A DNA stretch of 64,000 bases from Neophaeococcomyces mojaviensis (GCA_030247915.1 JAPDRQ010000058.1:62001-126000); one strand, 5' to 3'. Counted from the stretch's first letter, positions 10,473 to 22,238 are shown. Translations and numbers: made by a program. Notes: a model not told the origin generated them from the letters alone.

Positions 10473-12520
10473 TCATGAGACAGGCCCAGTATTCAACCAA
10501 GTACTGATTTGACTTGCCGCGTTCCAGAACATCGTGTCAGCCCAGTTGTCCGTGAACTCCTCTGTGTTAACAGTAAACGCCAAATCTAAGCCATCCTCTC
10601 GACTTTGGACATACGTCCTCACTCCGCTCATTCGTCCGTCTCTGCCGCTCCCAGGACTTCGCGGACCATTGCCCCAGGCGGCGTGCTTCGCTAGAAACTT
10701 GACGAGAGTACTGGCACTCGAGGCTAAACTACTAGGACCAACGGCGGCTTCCTTGACCATGCCATCTCCTCCGAAGATGGATGCCACCGGAGCATCCGAT
10801 TGAGGTTGTAGAGCTGACAGTCCAGTCAGGATGTTTTCCTGAATTACTGGATCTGAAGCATGGTCTTGCGCAGAGGTCGTCCACAACTGTACATCTAGAC
10901 TATCGAGGATTGAACCCTTAATGAAGTCCATGTATGTCTTCCCAGACACTACCTCAACCAGAGCAGCCAAAATGATGTAGCCTTGATTGCTGTAGCAAAA
11001 AGTTTTGGCTCCGGTGTTAGGATCGGTACAGGCCAAAGTGCCGGGATCATAATCCAGTTTCTTCGTGTAGACGAAGTCAGTGATATCCTTCATGTTCGCA
11101 GGGCTCGTCCCACCGCGTGCGCGAGCAATGTCTCGCATGAGAAACACTGCATCTTGGGTAAAAGCTTGATCGAAACCACCAGTATGATCGAGCAGCTCCT
11201 GCACGGTAATGTCGTTGATTCGTGTGTCAGCTGGTGTGCTAGTGTATCCCAGCTTTGGAAACACTTTATCGCCCGAAGACAACTTCTTGCTGTCATATAA
11301 GCTTTGAATTGCTGCTTCGCAGAACATCTTGCTGACACTGGCAAGCAAAAAACGGTGTTCTGGTTGAGTAGTTGTTCGATCTGATTCGCTCCAGGAATAT
11401 GCTCTCTCTAACAAGATGTTACCAGACTTGCCTATCGAGACTTGTGCCTGGCGAACGCCCTGAGCTTGCATGAAAGACTGCACTGCACTGTCAACATTCG
11501 ATAGAGCAGCAGTGTTATCTCTAAACCCAGTTGCAGTACCCGTAGCTCGCCATGTACGCGCTTCTGGTTGGTCGTTCTCTGCCCAGATAGCGATGAATCT
11601 GGCGTCTGTTCCAGAGCCTGCACCTGATAGATGGATGAGGTATCGACCTTGCGCCTTCTGATTTTGAAACTCGGTTGACAAATCGGATGCTGAGAGGCCG
11701 TGCATAGCCGAGAATGATGGACTGATATACCTGTCTCCAAAAGTGGCTGTGACTTTAAAGTCCTCAGACTCAGTGACGTAGTTCGGATGCCAGAATGGTT
11801 TGGTTGTTTCCGCAGTGTATTGGACTTGATACTGGTCGTGAGTGAAGTCTGTCCACCAGGATGATCGGTCGTGTTGAGTGTTTGCGTGCCAGATAGCGCA
11901 GAATCTTCGTGCAGAAGGAGTTCCATATTCACGGAATGACTTGAGGTAGACACCATCGGTCCAAGCAGTGCCCTGTCGAGCAATGAAGTGGTCACTGTCG
12001 ATATCACACAACTGGGTCCAGTCGGAAACGGAAGTTTTCTCCATGAGGCCCGTAAAGACTGCACTATCAGCCGGACCGGTTGCGCTGACAAGAGTCGATA
12101 CATATCCTTGTGCAGTATACTTTTGGGACCATGCAGCAAAGTCGGCAAGATTCAGGCCGTGTACGGCTTGGAATTCGGGACCAGACCGCTGAATCCATAC
12201 CGCCGAATATCTGACATTAGCGGCAGGCGGCTGACCATGAACTGAGAGAGATATGGGACGATATCCTCCGGCAGACAGTCGATTGAAATTACTCTGATGA
12301 GTACTGGCATCAACATTCCAGTATGCCTCGGTCGTTGGAAGGTTAGATCTCTCTGTGCTGCATTAGTGACAAGAAGCTGACGAGTGGGTGCATACGAACT
12401 GTCTTTGACAATGCCTCGAATATCAGACAGCGCATCTCCGTGGAATGGTAGCGGGCTTGAGGATACCAGGGAATGGTGCAAGAGCACCACAATGGCGAGA
12501 GCGAAGTGAATCAAGTTCAT
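10473..12520 (-). CDS. Secreted polyglycine-hydrolase-like protein (beta-lactamase fold)
   Basis: Two exons, 12520-12396 and 12357-10473, flank a 38-bp intron (GTATGC, CACTAAT branch region, GCAG). Together they give 669 residues. Exon 1 encodes a signal peptide (MNLIHFALAIVVLLHHSLVS). Residues of about 50-330 form repeated modules with recurring Y-x-A-[VI]-W and H-G-[LM]-x-x-x-[DQ] elements, as in the N-terminal domain of fungal polyglycine hydrolases. The C-terminal half is a class C beta-lactamase/DD-peptidase domain with SVSK (Ser382, Lys385), YSN (Tyr497) and an LLDHTGG motif. Characterised polyglycine hydrolases of plant-pathogenic Pleosporales cut the glycine-rich hinge of maize class IV chitinases. 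Length, architecture and catalytic triad residues all fit. The frame is intact, so this is a credible virulence-associated enzyme; substrate is inferred from the family. Confidence 0.85.
12358..12395 (-). other. 38-bp intron of the polyglycine-hydrolase gene
   Basis: Without this intron the signal-peptide frame and the catalytic frame are in different phases. GTATGC at the donor, CTAAT about 8 nt before the acceptor and CAG at the end join them as IVKDS-S-TERSN. It is near the lower size limit for fungal introns. Confidence 0.75.
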
Positions 12521-13333
12521 GGTTGAATCTTCAAAGGAAAAATTCCCCTCCTGGCGACGATGCAAGAACTCTAGCTATCTCGGATCCTATGCAGGGAGGG
12601 CGAAGAGGTAATAAATAGTCGGGCATTTTTGCGTAATGTAGAATGTGAGCCTGAGCTGAACTTGAATTCGTATTAGAGGATTCAACCGGACGAGAAATAC
12701 ACATTTTTGAGATGAAGGAAGGCTATGTGCCGGTGTTTCAGACCATTGATGTGCTGCTAGAGGGTTTTGGAGCAATGGCAAAGGCAGATGCCTGGACTCG
12801 GTCTCGTGTTCGAAAGTTGAATTGGATGTGAGAACGACACGTTTGGCGGAAGATTGCAGACTTTCCGCTACTTTGGGCGATAAAAGTGGCAGCTTTTGGC
12901 ACAAATTGACTAGCTGATGTATAATTGGTGGGCAGTGTTGAGGCAGTGTTGGAGGTGCTTGTCATTCCGCCTAGCTCAGCCGCGCTTAGCTCCAAAGTGG
13001 GAGACAACTAGTCATCCGAACTCATCGCTAAGACTTGATGCTAACAAAACGTGAATATGAGTCTGAACATGCTATAGGATTTGTTCCGGTTTATTTTGAA
13101 GGTTGTAAGCAAGCTGTAAAAAGTTGTTAATCGAAATATGGGAGTACAATAGGTTGGCATTAATTATTCAATCTCCCAGTCCAATGCTACGCCGGTTCTG
13201 ATTAATGGTCACAAAAGTTTGTTATCCATTCCGCATCACCTATCAGACACTTTCTCTCATCCAGTTTACCACATAATCAATGTTGCAGAGAAGGTCGAGA
13301 AGAGTTACTAACTTGGCGTTCTCCTAATATCTC
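12521..13333. other. Upstream region of the polyglycine-hydrolase gene
   Basis: It contains no supported gene. Minus-strand frames at 12587-13007 have no motif. It includes the second copy of the dispersed repeat at 13169-13211. The promoter of the secreted hydrolase must lie in its left part, but no clear TATA box was seen. Confidence 0.4.
13169..13211. repeat. Dispersed 43-bp repeat, copy B
   Basis: Ungapped match to 641-683 at 34 of 43 positions. It lies about 120 bp upstream of the decayed kinase, whereas copy A has no kinase sequence beside it. Confidence 0.5.
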
Positions 13334-14357
13334 TTATCCAGTCCGCATCGAAGACGTTTTCCAGTCACAATATCAGGTGTCTGGGAAGCTTGGCTACGGA
13401 ACGAGTTCAACAGTATGGCTTTTTCGAGATCTTTAGTTAGTTTGATGTGCTTTGATTCTTGGGTTTCGGCTAAGCTACCCGTTGATACAGACAGCATCGA
13501 TATGTTGCTATGAAGGTTTATGGACGAGATCCGGCTCAAGTGTGGAGGGAATTCGAAATATATCGCCTTCTCCTGAGCACAAGACCAAAGCACTCTGGTG
13601 CTACTTTAGTGCGAACTGCTCCCATTCACTTCAACATCCAGACTAACGAAGATAACCACCTATGCCTCTTATCCACAAGCCACCTGAGATGAGTCTGGCT
13701 GTCTTGAGGGTGAAAATGAGAGACCGGAAGCTGTCTGAACACCTCTTGAAACTCACCTTGAATCCGTACTCTATGCTCTTGACCTCTTATATGTCGAGGC
13801 TGGCTTGATATATATAGATAGGATACCTCATCCCTTTTGTAAACGTTCCGATCCTTTCATTCGGATCTTTAACAAAGGAACATTCTGTTAGCTATTGAGG
13901 ATGAAGAAATATTGTCAGCCTTCCAAAAGGATAAACTGACAAGCCCTAGATCACGAAAAATCAACGATACCAACAAAATTATTTACGTATCCTGAGAATT
14001 ACGAGCGTCCAGTGTTTACGCCCGATCGGTGTTGTGTAGTTTCAGAGAGGCTAGCACAAGCTCGATGGTGTATCGTGAAGATATCCAACCCTGCCTTTAC
14101 CGAACTCCTGAAGTTCTGCTATGCGTGAATAGGGTACGTGACATTTGTCGATGTACTTATCATCGGCTAAGTTATAAAAAGGCTGTTAGCAAGGCCAAAC
14201 CAAAGGTTCTGCCATTTCGCCAGAAGTTTTGGATCAGAATCTGTTTGGAAGCAACGAAATTTATTCCTTCAGTTCATGCGGAAGATGCTACAGTGGTCAC
14301 CAGATGCAAGAGATTCTGCTAGGGAGCTCCTGGACGACCTATGGCTAAAGTCTTGTT
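13334..14357 (+). pseudogene. SRPK-like serine/threonine protein kinase, decayed
   Basis: Kinase landmarks occur in correct order on the plus strand but in changing frames. RIEDVFQSQYQV and GKLGYGTSSTVWL (glycine loop) are at 13340-13430. Then VAMKVYGRDPAQVWREFEIY follows, with the ATP-binding Lys and the helix C Glu, at 13500-13560. Next come CLIHKPP...MSLAVLR near 13670 and a stretch corresponding to the LHxxxxIHTD catalytic loop near 13780-13820, where the Asp-bearing part reads IYID. NILLAIEDEEILSAF follows at about 13880. PVLCDFGEAR-like remains and DIQPCLYRTPEVLL are at 14015-14120. WSPDARDSARELLDDLWL is at 14290-14350. This is the layout of fungal SRPK-family kinases. Many stops and frameshifts make it a pseudogene. 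One likely intron precedes the VAMK segment. Confidence 0.8.
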
Positions 14358-14990
14358 AAAGCCATAATCACATTTCACTCGCATGCGTTTTTATTGACAC
14401 ATCACATTGAGTGCCAGTGGAGGAACATCGTAGCATCGTACTAAGCGTGCTGCACAATTCGTAGTCCATTATCGATCCAGCTTCATCAGTTCGAGTCGAA
14501 GATGACTTTGATTACTTCAGCCTTTGTCTTGTTTTTGTGTAGTCACAGGATAGATTAGGAAGGGTTTCGCCGTTAGACTAATCAGCAGTTGTTTCTTTCG
14601 AGTGTCGCAATACTGCTTTTGTGCGAGTCTAGGCACAATCTAGGCACCAGCATGGCGGTCCCTTTCGCGTTGCATAAAATTCAGTTCACCAAGTCTTAGG
14701 TACTGAAGATATGGCAAACAAGAAAGATTTACTCATGAAGCGAAGAACAAGAACGGATCTGCGAGTTCAGTTGTATCAAGCCATACAATTTTCATTGAAC
14801 ATAACTACAAATGAAATTTCATCAAATCATCAAGCCCGGCTGAGGTGATTGGAAGCACCAGCATCATGATCAGTTCTCAAATGCTGACCACCCCCAGTGT
14901 TGACATGTACACCTAATTCCTTCACTAGCCCGCAATTGTTGCCTTGTCCTCCAGCTCTTGCACTATGACAGAAAAATCCCAATGATTACT
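14358..14990. other. Intergenic, no supported gene
   Basis: The stretch lies between the kinase remnant and the convergent DUF7770 gene. No feature was recognised. Confidence 0.4.
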
Positions 14991-15579
14991 TCAATAGAAA
15001 TGTCCTTGTTCAATCTTGTGTCGGATTGGTGGTAGAGTGAGGGAGTAATTGTTCTCCATCTCAAGCCTCAACTGTTCTGCCGCTATGGAAGGAATGATGC
15101 CCGCCTCGCAGAAATCATGGATAATGGTCCAACTGTACAGGATCAGCACATATCACTGTTTGAGGTTTGGATGATCAGACTTACCACCAATGTTGACAGC
15201 CACCATGTTCAGTCATGGAGTACCTGTGCCGTCCTCTTGCCTGGAGGAGAACCTTCACCTGTCTGACAGTGACTCTGAAGCCAAGGTTGATCTCAAAGTC
15301 AAAGTATCTTGTTGCGCTTTGACTGACAAGATACTGGTGGAACGATATGAAAAGTTGGCCATTCTGAGGGCCCACTGGTTGCATGTCGAGACGGACCGAG
15401 AAATGAGGGCCCCAAAAATCCAGAATGTGCTTGTTCCCGCCAACAAGCAGTGAGATGGTCCAATGGTTGTGACTGACTTGTGCTCCTGGGTTGACTGGGC
15501 CGAGATTGTGTACGACAACTCTGACCGTCCCCACAACCCATGAATCGTAGAAGATATGGACAAAAGCTGCTGTAGACAT
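14991..15579 (-). CDS. DUF7770-like fungal protein
   Basis: Two exons, 15579-15185 and 15132-14991, with a 52-bp intron (GTAAGT, TGCTGAT branch, ACAG) give 178 residues. The start is the ATG of MSTAAFVHI; a longer frame upstream has only GTG. The conserved core reads VRVVVHNLG, NHWTISLLV, SVRLDM, YLVSQSATRYFDF, and after the splice CWTIIHDF with a C-terminal IEQGHFY. This His-Trp core and GxFY-type ending fit the DUF7770 family of small fungal proteins of unknown function, present in variable copy number in Dothideomycetes and relatives. A TATA box lies 52-61 bp upstream. The frame is intact. Family assignment rests on my reading of these motifs, and no function is known. Confidence 0.75.
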
Positions 15580-15630
15580 TGTTGCAAGTAGTGCTGTGAG
15601 ACACAAGTAAATTGAGCGTACCACTCGGGA

Positions 15631-15640
15631 CTATATATAG
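15631..15640 (-). promoter_or_regulatory. TATA box of the DUF7770-like gene
   Basis: CTATATATAG lies 52-61 bp upstream of the ATG at 15579, a usual spacing when the 5' leader is short. Confidence 0.5.
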
Positions 15641-17382
15641 TTTGTGGTCGAAGGTTGGCTTTGCATTGTCGGCCGTAGGTTTCGATCGAGCATCATCATT
15701 CACTTCAGGGTCAACGTCTTCTGCATGCGTTATTGGACTCGAAGGTCAAAGCCGAGTCCGTAGAGAAGTGCATAGAAGGTCGAAGTATTGTGACACAGCA
15801 GGTTGTGCACATGTTTCTGGATTGGGGAGTCCACACTGTAGACGAGGATGTTCGCTTCTTCCAATGAGGTGATGCTTTCAAGCGGAATGTCCGTTGTTTG
15901 CTACTATCTAGGCAGGACACTAGAACCAGAGAGAACCAAGATGAGCACATCTGAAGTTAGCTCATCACGAGCAGCATGGAGCAACGACGAGGATCAATAT
16001 GCAGAGGCAACAGCAAACTCACAAGGCTCATCGCCCAAGCGAGACAAATCCGAGACGCTACAAGTCGAGAGTCAGTTTACATGCAAGTATGAAGCAAACA
16101 AATTTCGAAGTATGCTGGCAAATTTCAATGTTGACCTGCATTCGAGAGCCACATTGCGCGCATTCAGGCTTCCCTCAGATCTTCTGATATGATTTTTCTC
16201 TGGATGCCAACGCTATGGAAGCGATAGGTCATACAATCAGATCTGCCAGAAAGACTTGTCTCCAGCCGCTAACACCTACTTGGGCAGATGCTACCTCCCG
16301 TTAGCCGCTCGGGATCTGGCAGCTGCGAAGCTTGAGAATTATTGTAATAACGGCGGAAGGGGCAACCGAATGTAGAAACCCTGTATTACCACGGCTCATG
16401 TTTGCAACGTAGTCATCTTGACTTGGAGTGCTTCAGCGATGAACAAATCAACAACTATGGCGTCGGATAGTCGCTTAATGATGACGAAAAGGTACGATTG
16501 GACAAAATGGTGGAGTAAAAGTTTGGAAAAAACCAAACTTTTACTCCACCATTTTGTCCAATCATATCTTTTCAAGTCTGGGCAAAGTCAAGCAAACACG
16601 GAATTCAACGCAGTTCGATCTCGAATTGGACCCATTTCTCGATGAAGCGACACGTATGTAATCTCAGTTAATGTTTGCTACTCATCAGCGAGTCCCAGCC
16701 ATCATGTATGCATGGTATGATTGGCCAATGCACTTCTGGAGGGATGTCTACATGAAGTTCGGTTTCATTCATGGTTCAAATGCTCTGGCGAGGACTTTGC
16801 TGCTCGAACCCGCTCGTCAGCCGTGGCGAACATGGACAGTTCAGATTCTGGTTGGGTCTGGATGTGCAGCTAGAACGTGCAGCGTTGCTATTGGCCTGGT
16901 GGGTTTTTCTGTGGGGAAAAATAGCAGGTAGCAAACAATGATTCAAACTCGACTACCAATCGCTCTTGGCGTGACACAACGTCTAGCCCAGAAGCGTCCT
17001 TGCGAGGCGGCTAGCGGCACTTGCAGGGAAGCAAATGCATCTGCTGTACCGAGCAAGATGATGTAAAGCCAAAAATTCAATTGGAAAAAGCACGCATCTA
17101 CAGATCGCCAACTCCTCTCTTCCAGCAGAGCCTGTGGGGAAACGCATCTTCCCGTTTCAAGTCCCTGACAACAATAATCAGAGCTATCTCAACGCCCATG
17201 TTTCAAACACACCAGATAACAACCAATTCCCAACGTCATAACTCGTGCAATCCAAACTCATCAATGTTCGCGTGCTGTGCATATCCGTGCACCTTCCTTT
17301 CGTAGATCAACATATCCAGGGTATCTCAAGTGGTCCTGCACGTATCCTTCCTGCCTTCAACTGATTTCCAATGCTGTTTGCT
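15641..17382. other. 1.7 kb with no firm gene, contains the hairpin
   Basis: Besides the hairpin at 16488-16571, two weak signals are seen. The plus strand from 15941 opens with ATG in a good context and reads a Ser-rich peptide of 84 residues with no domain. The minus strand at about 15880-15737 has an open stretch (ESITSLEEANILVYSV and TSTFYALLYGLGFDL) preceded by stops and a TAG acceptor, possibly an exon remnant. Neither is firm enough to call. Confidence 0.35.
16488..16571. repeat. Long perfect inverted repeat (hairpin)
   Basis: A 31-bp arm (16496-16526) is matched perfectly by its reverse complement at 16533-16563, separated by a loop of six A. Pairing continues outward to 16488 and 16571 with only two mismatches, making arms of about 39 bp. 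No target duplication was identified. It could be a foldback element, a recent inverted duplication, or a source of hairpin RNA. No coding function is implied. Confidence 0.9.
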
Positions 17383-18608
17383 TCAATGATGCTTCTTCAG
17401 CACTGCCTCATACAAACTCACGGCAGCTCCAATCCCAGAGCTAATCAACATGCCATGATACCCACCCGGCACACTCGTGTTCACCAACGCTATGTCTGCA
17501 TTCTTGAAGAACTCCACAAATTGGAAGTGAAGTGCGTATACCATGTATGCTACTAGTCCTTTTGTGATGTTGAACACGAATGGATCAAACATAATGTGTG
17601 GGTTAGTCTTCATACTCGTTCGCCGCGCTGGACTGTGGCTTGGTAGTTGTGCGAGGGGAAGATTAATGAAGTATGATGCAATGGCGGGGAGAAGCAGAGT
17701 CGTCATGAGCCAAAGTGTGAAGGGGGCCCAGAATGATGTGTTGAGCAGCACGAAGAGGTCGGGCAAGTAGACCTTCGTTGGTTCACTTGTGAAGAATGTA
17801 GGCGGAAGCGAAGTGACAGGCTTGAACGGCATGAGCTGCGTGCGTAAGCCAAAGGCTTCGAGCAGAATGGCGAGGACGTTGATGGTGACGGTGGATGACA
17901 GAGTCTCACGAACGGAGTCGCTGTATTCTTGGATCTGTGTGCGTTCATAGGCGTGAGAGATGGACGTCCTGATGCGACGGGTTTGTGCGTCAATCGCGTC
18001 AGTGACGACCGCCGGTGAGGGTGGGAGGGGGACATTGCTGGCGAGGATGGAGGTCCGGCGGCTTATCTCTTGAACGGGGGTTTTGATGAGAGATGCGATT
18101 GCGCTTGGACCCTCTGTATCGGTGCTTCTGCGTGTTAGCTTCCAAGCTTGGTATGACAGGTTGCTAGTCTTACGTCTCCTCGTCGGTCGGCGAACGCGTC
18201 TTCCTCCGCGATTTCCTTGCTGTTGTTGGCGCATTGACTGCGATGTCGTCGTCTGACTTTACAACATCTGAAACCTTCTCCGCGATCCTTTTGATGGGCG
18301 ATCTAGAGCTCGACGACGCGCCAAGTCGTCGGTAGTATTCGCTCAGGCGCGGCTCTTTGGAGTATGTGGTCGCATTGCGCTTGAGGTGGTCGTCAAGCCT
18401 CTCGGCGAGCTCTGCTTTTCGAAGCCCTACATAGCTGTGATCGCGTACATGTCAGCTGTTGATTCATACGGTTGTATCGCGTCGCATTACGCGTCTTGGG
18501 CAACGTTGGTGAGGTGAATGGTACATACTCGGTGAGGTTGGAGGTCTCGGCGAATTCCGTCAAATCGGTTTTGAGCAGGTTGTTGAGGTAGCTCGTTGTC
18601 GAAGCCAT
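17383..18608 (-). CDS. Multi-pass membrane protein with SAP-like N-terminus
   Basis: Three exons, 18608-18529, 18434-18174 and 18127-17383, with introns of 94 bp (GTATGT...ACAG) and 46 bp (GTAAGA, GCTAACAC branch, GCAG), give 361 residues. The N-terminus reads LLKTDLTEFAETSNL and VGLRKAELAERLDDHL, a helix-turn-helix pair resembling an SAP/LEM-like nucleic-acid-binding motif. A basic, Ser/Arg-rich linker follows (KSRRKTRSPT). The C-terminal half has three to four hydrophobic segments (VTINVLAILLEAF, LFVLLNTSFWAPFTLWLMTTLLLPAI, NITKGLVAYMVYALHF, GMLISSGIGAAVSLYEAVL). The plan of a basic nuclear-type N-terminus plus membrane segments suggests an inner nuclear membrane or ER protein; this is inference. 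I do not know a characterised homologue. The frame is intact. Confidence 0.75.
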
Positions 18609-18958
18609 GATTTCTGGGTGAGGAGATAATATGCGACAACAATAGAGTGTGTGCTCAGAGTTTGCGCATTTACAATCAATGCTACATATGATCTGCGTCG
18701 AGGTGGTGAGTTTCTGCTCAAAAAGTGGCTGGGAAGGGTAGAAAAGGTGGTGGAGCTCTGGGGAGTTCACTCGCGATCAACCGCCAACCGTCATTTGTTT
18801 ATCTGTGCCTAATCCGGAAGCTTCGAAATACCATACAACACACATTGTGAGATCTAAGCCAATCATGAGCGTGTCAATGGCTTCGGTTAAAGATACAGGA
18901 AACAGCAAGACTCTGTCACGAACAAGTTTGTGCTTCAAGGCAAATCTCTGCGCAAACA

Positions 18959-20845
18959 TCATGCATCCAAACACAACACACCCCTCATCGCCCTCCTCAA
19001 CCTCTCCTCCGGTTCTTCCACCATCCCTATGCTCCTCCAAGCAACAAAACGATCAGGCCTGATCAGCACACATCCATCTTCCTCCACCTCCCTCTTCCTC
19101 TCCCAGTCAAAATACACATCCTCCCAATCACACCTCCATCCAATACTCACACTCTTAACCTCGATCCCAAGCTCCTTCCCTACCTTCTCCGCTGCTGCCT
19201 TCCATCTTCCCTCTCCGTCACCAGGCCCAGTGAGTAAGGTAAATCGTCCCTTGCCAACCAAGTCTTGTGTAGAGATCTGTTTTCCAGGGACGCGTGCGTT
19301 AAGCCACGCATGCGGCAGCCTGGAACCTGGGTATGTGCTGATCTGGTAGTTGAGCACTGCATCCTCAGGCAACGGCGGTCGCGGATCCTTCTCATCTTTG
19401 AAGCAAACAGCTGGTGATCCATCGTACTTCTGATTCATTTCCTGCCCTACTGCATGGAACTCTTTCTCCGTGCCTTCGATTGCTTTCCGGAACGCCCTCC
19501 TTCTTTTTGCACCTGCCGGCGTAATAGCCGACAGCTCTTCGAAAGCTTTGGTGGCAGATTCGAGATCCGGTTCGGTAATGCCAAGAGCTTGCCATACTGC
19601 GAGATGGTCTCTGAAGCCTTGATTTGCACGCGTAATCACACCAAGGCCGACAGGCTGGCGCTCGATGCTGTATGATGTGAGAATACGAGGGTTCGCAGTA
19701 CCTCTCAACGTGTATGCAACCTTCCATGCGAGGTTGTATGCATCTTGAATGCACGTGTTGCTTCCTAGCCCGTTGAAAGGTGGATGTCGATGCACAGCGT
19801 CGCCAAGGCAATGAATGTTGCCCGTGTCGCTTGAGTATCTCTCTGCTACAACTTCATTAACTGCCCACTTCGAGATATTAACAATCTTGGCAGGTATTTT
19901 ATCGTCTCCGATGAAATCACGAACGCGTTGCATGTACTCGTCATGCGTTGGCTCACCACCATGAATAGCTGGATCCCAATCAGCCTCTGGAAAGATTATG
20001 AACATCCATTCATTCCAAGGTTTGACCATACGAACTATGCACATCCAGCCCCACTTCGGATGTGGTTTGTCAGGCTGAATCGTCCAATGGAGGTTTCCAT
20101 TGCGGGTCTCAATGAGATGGGAAAGATCGGCTTGGACAAGGACGTTAAGAGCAAGGCCACCGCCAGGTCTCTTGATGAGGGGCAGGTCAAGTTGGCGGAC
20201 AATGGTAGAACGGCCGCCGTCGCAGCCAAAGAGGTAGCGGGAGCGAATGGTATGCGTCACAGTTGATTATGGATCTGTGGAGCTCTTCGTTTCGATCGTG
20301 CTGGTGACGCCCTTCTCCACACCATGGTCCTCGAAGGAGATGATCTTCGTGTTGAAGCGGATGTCCCACCCTCGTTCTCGGGCGCGGTTAACAAGGATCG
20401 GTTCAGCAAGTGTCTGAGGGAGATCAACGTGAGCACATGGTGATGCCTCGGCGTAATCCTCTAGGCGATGAGGGTCATGGCCCCAGGAATGAATGCGTGC
20501 AAACTCTTCGCCCGCCATGCTGTGGCACCATCGTGTATGCTCCATGTTCCGAGATGCGGTGCATTTGCTGAGGCATTCTTCTTCGAGGCCAATATCACGG
20601 AGGCATTCTAGAGCCGCCATATTGGTGATGTGAGCTCTGGGAGTGTCAGATGTTCCTGGGGCTGAGGAGATCAGGATGCCTCTAAGCCCTAGCTATATTA
20701 ACTAATGCAATCTTGCTGTTGAGGCTGTGACGTTCTTACCATATTCTGACAGAAAACATGCGAGCGATGCACCGGCCGGGCCAGCGCCAACGATGAGGAG
20801 GTCTGTTTCCTCAGCGTTCGCATCAGTTGTGTTGGCAGTGATCAT
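18959..20845 (-). pseudogene. FAD-dependent aromatic-ring monooxygenase, interrupted by TAA
   Basis: Exons 20845-20740 and 20679-18959 with a 60-bp intron give 609 codons in one phase, including an in-frame TAA at 20269-20267. Exon 1 holds the dinucleotide-binding site (LLIVGAGPAGASLA). The sequence then has DTPRAHITNMAALECLRDIG, FGCDGGRS (DG motif) and GDAVHRHPPFNGLGSNTCIQ (GD motif), all typical of phenol hydroxylase/TfdB-like flavoprotein monooxygenases. The C-terminal part is thioredoxin-like. The stop lies between two well-conserved parts. CAA to TAA (CpA to TpA) would explain it, and no intron removes it. As drawn, the product would lose both the DG and GD motifs. Readthrough or an assembly error are alternatives. 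A 350-bp spacer separates its end from the start of the membrane-protein gene. Confidence 0.8.
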
Positions 20846-22238
20846 TGTATTGAATCGACTCTCAGTGAGTCTTCAAGAATTGTTGCTTATGGTGTCTTAG
20901 GAACACTAGACAGGATCTATATAACGTTCAAACCTAGTTCCAGGGTGAAGGCTCATTGAATCCAAATCTGGATGCCGTAGAAGTCGATGCAAAGGCCACG
21001 TTCTGATTGGCTTTTCCGGCAAGTGTATGATGTAGGCGTGAGGGCTGGAGCACAGTGTTGTGGAGTGCGAACCCTACTTAGCCTCTCAGAGCTTTGTGTT
21101 CGGGAAAGTGACCGTCCCAATCCCTTGCAATAACTGAAATAATAGGCCATCTTTTGGTTGTGGGTCCGGATACTGCCTTTCGTCGGTCAAATTTTGTCTA
21201 CTGCTGACAAGTATTCCCGTTGCCCCAGTGCCGATATCAAACTTCATGGGACGCCTATTGACAGTGATGATAGGATCGCGTCACACACTCGCAACTTTGC
21301 ATAGTCCGTTCTTGCTCATGCCAGTATTCTTAAAAAATCTGCCAAAGGGTCAAGGTAGGCCAAAAGTCGTTTGAGTCTCGAGTTTGTATTGTGGCTAGTG
21401 CCTGCGCCTGAAAATCGTGCCACAAGCTTCGCCGTACACCCCTCCAAAGTTTGGTCGCTTCCATTCAATATGAGCAATTCTACCATCGCGATTACATTTT
21501 TGTTGCACTGAGGGCAGGTGTTCGGTCAGCAAATTTTGGAATGATGGATCAAAGATAATATTTCGCGCACACAGCCATCCAACATCTCATGGTTTGACAT
21601 CGAACGAAGCTGCAAAGCTCGCGCTCGCCCTGTTGCTAATGCTGGCTGCTGCCTATGATTTGCAAATATCACATCAAACCAGCATTTGATCTGAGAGTTA
21701 GTCGGGCTTTTGCATGTATCCTGCTTCAGTTTTTTAGCAGCTATGTGTATGATTCGGATATGATGTCGGAGCTGCTATGGTTGGTCATTTTCCTTGTGTC
21801 GTTCACAACTATGAGTGACAGTGTGCAGCAACCATTTTGCAACTTCACATGATCACGTTGGGTATCAGTAATTAAACAGTCGCAGAGGACGGTTTAGGTA
21901 CGAATTGAAGACACTCAAAGGGATCTTAAGTTGTCAAGACTTTCAGAACACATTTATGAAGGTCAAGACGTTGCTTGTGCAGGGATTAACGATATGCGAG
22001 CTGATCCAAGGTACCAATTCAGGTAGTGCAGGGTTCAGCCAGTGAGGCTGGTATTGCTCAGCAATGGCCCAACCCTATTTGGCCATACAAAATCACGTGG
22101 GCAAATACACTGTCTGCTCTACATGACTCTCATCTTGTGCTGTAGGTTCTAGGAGTTCTATCATCGAGCTGACGCCTCAGTCAAAACTCGGCAAGAGGCT
22201 GATTGGGCTAATTGGTCAATCAGTACTTCAATTCGAAG
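20846..22238. other. 1.4 kb intergenic, no supported gene
   Basis: It separates the divergent monooxygenase and the 121-residue gene, so both promoters should lie here. I found no recognisable coding relic, RNA gene or repeat. Confidence 0.4.

Noticed and set aside
11432..12148. 238-codon minus-strand frame
   Set aside because: It is a shadow frame of the polyglycine-hydrolase gene, which has catalytic motifs in the other phase.
16418..16645. 75-codon frame across the hairpin
   Set aside because: It reads through the inverted repeat and has no other support.
20267..20620. Separate 117-residue gene
   Set aside because: It is the middle part of the monooxygenase, bounded by the in-frame TAA and an internal Met.
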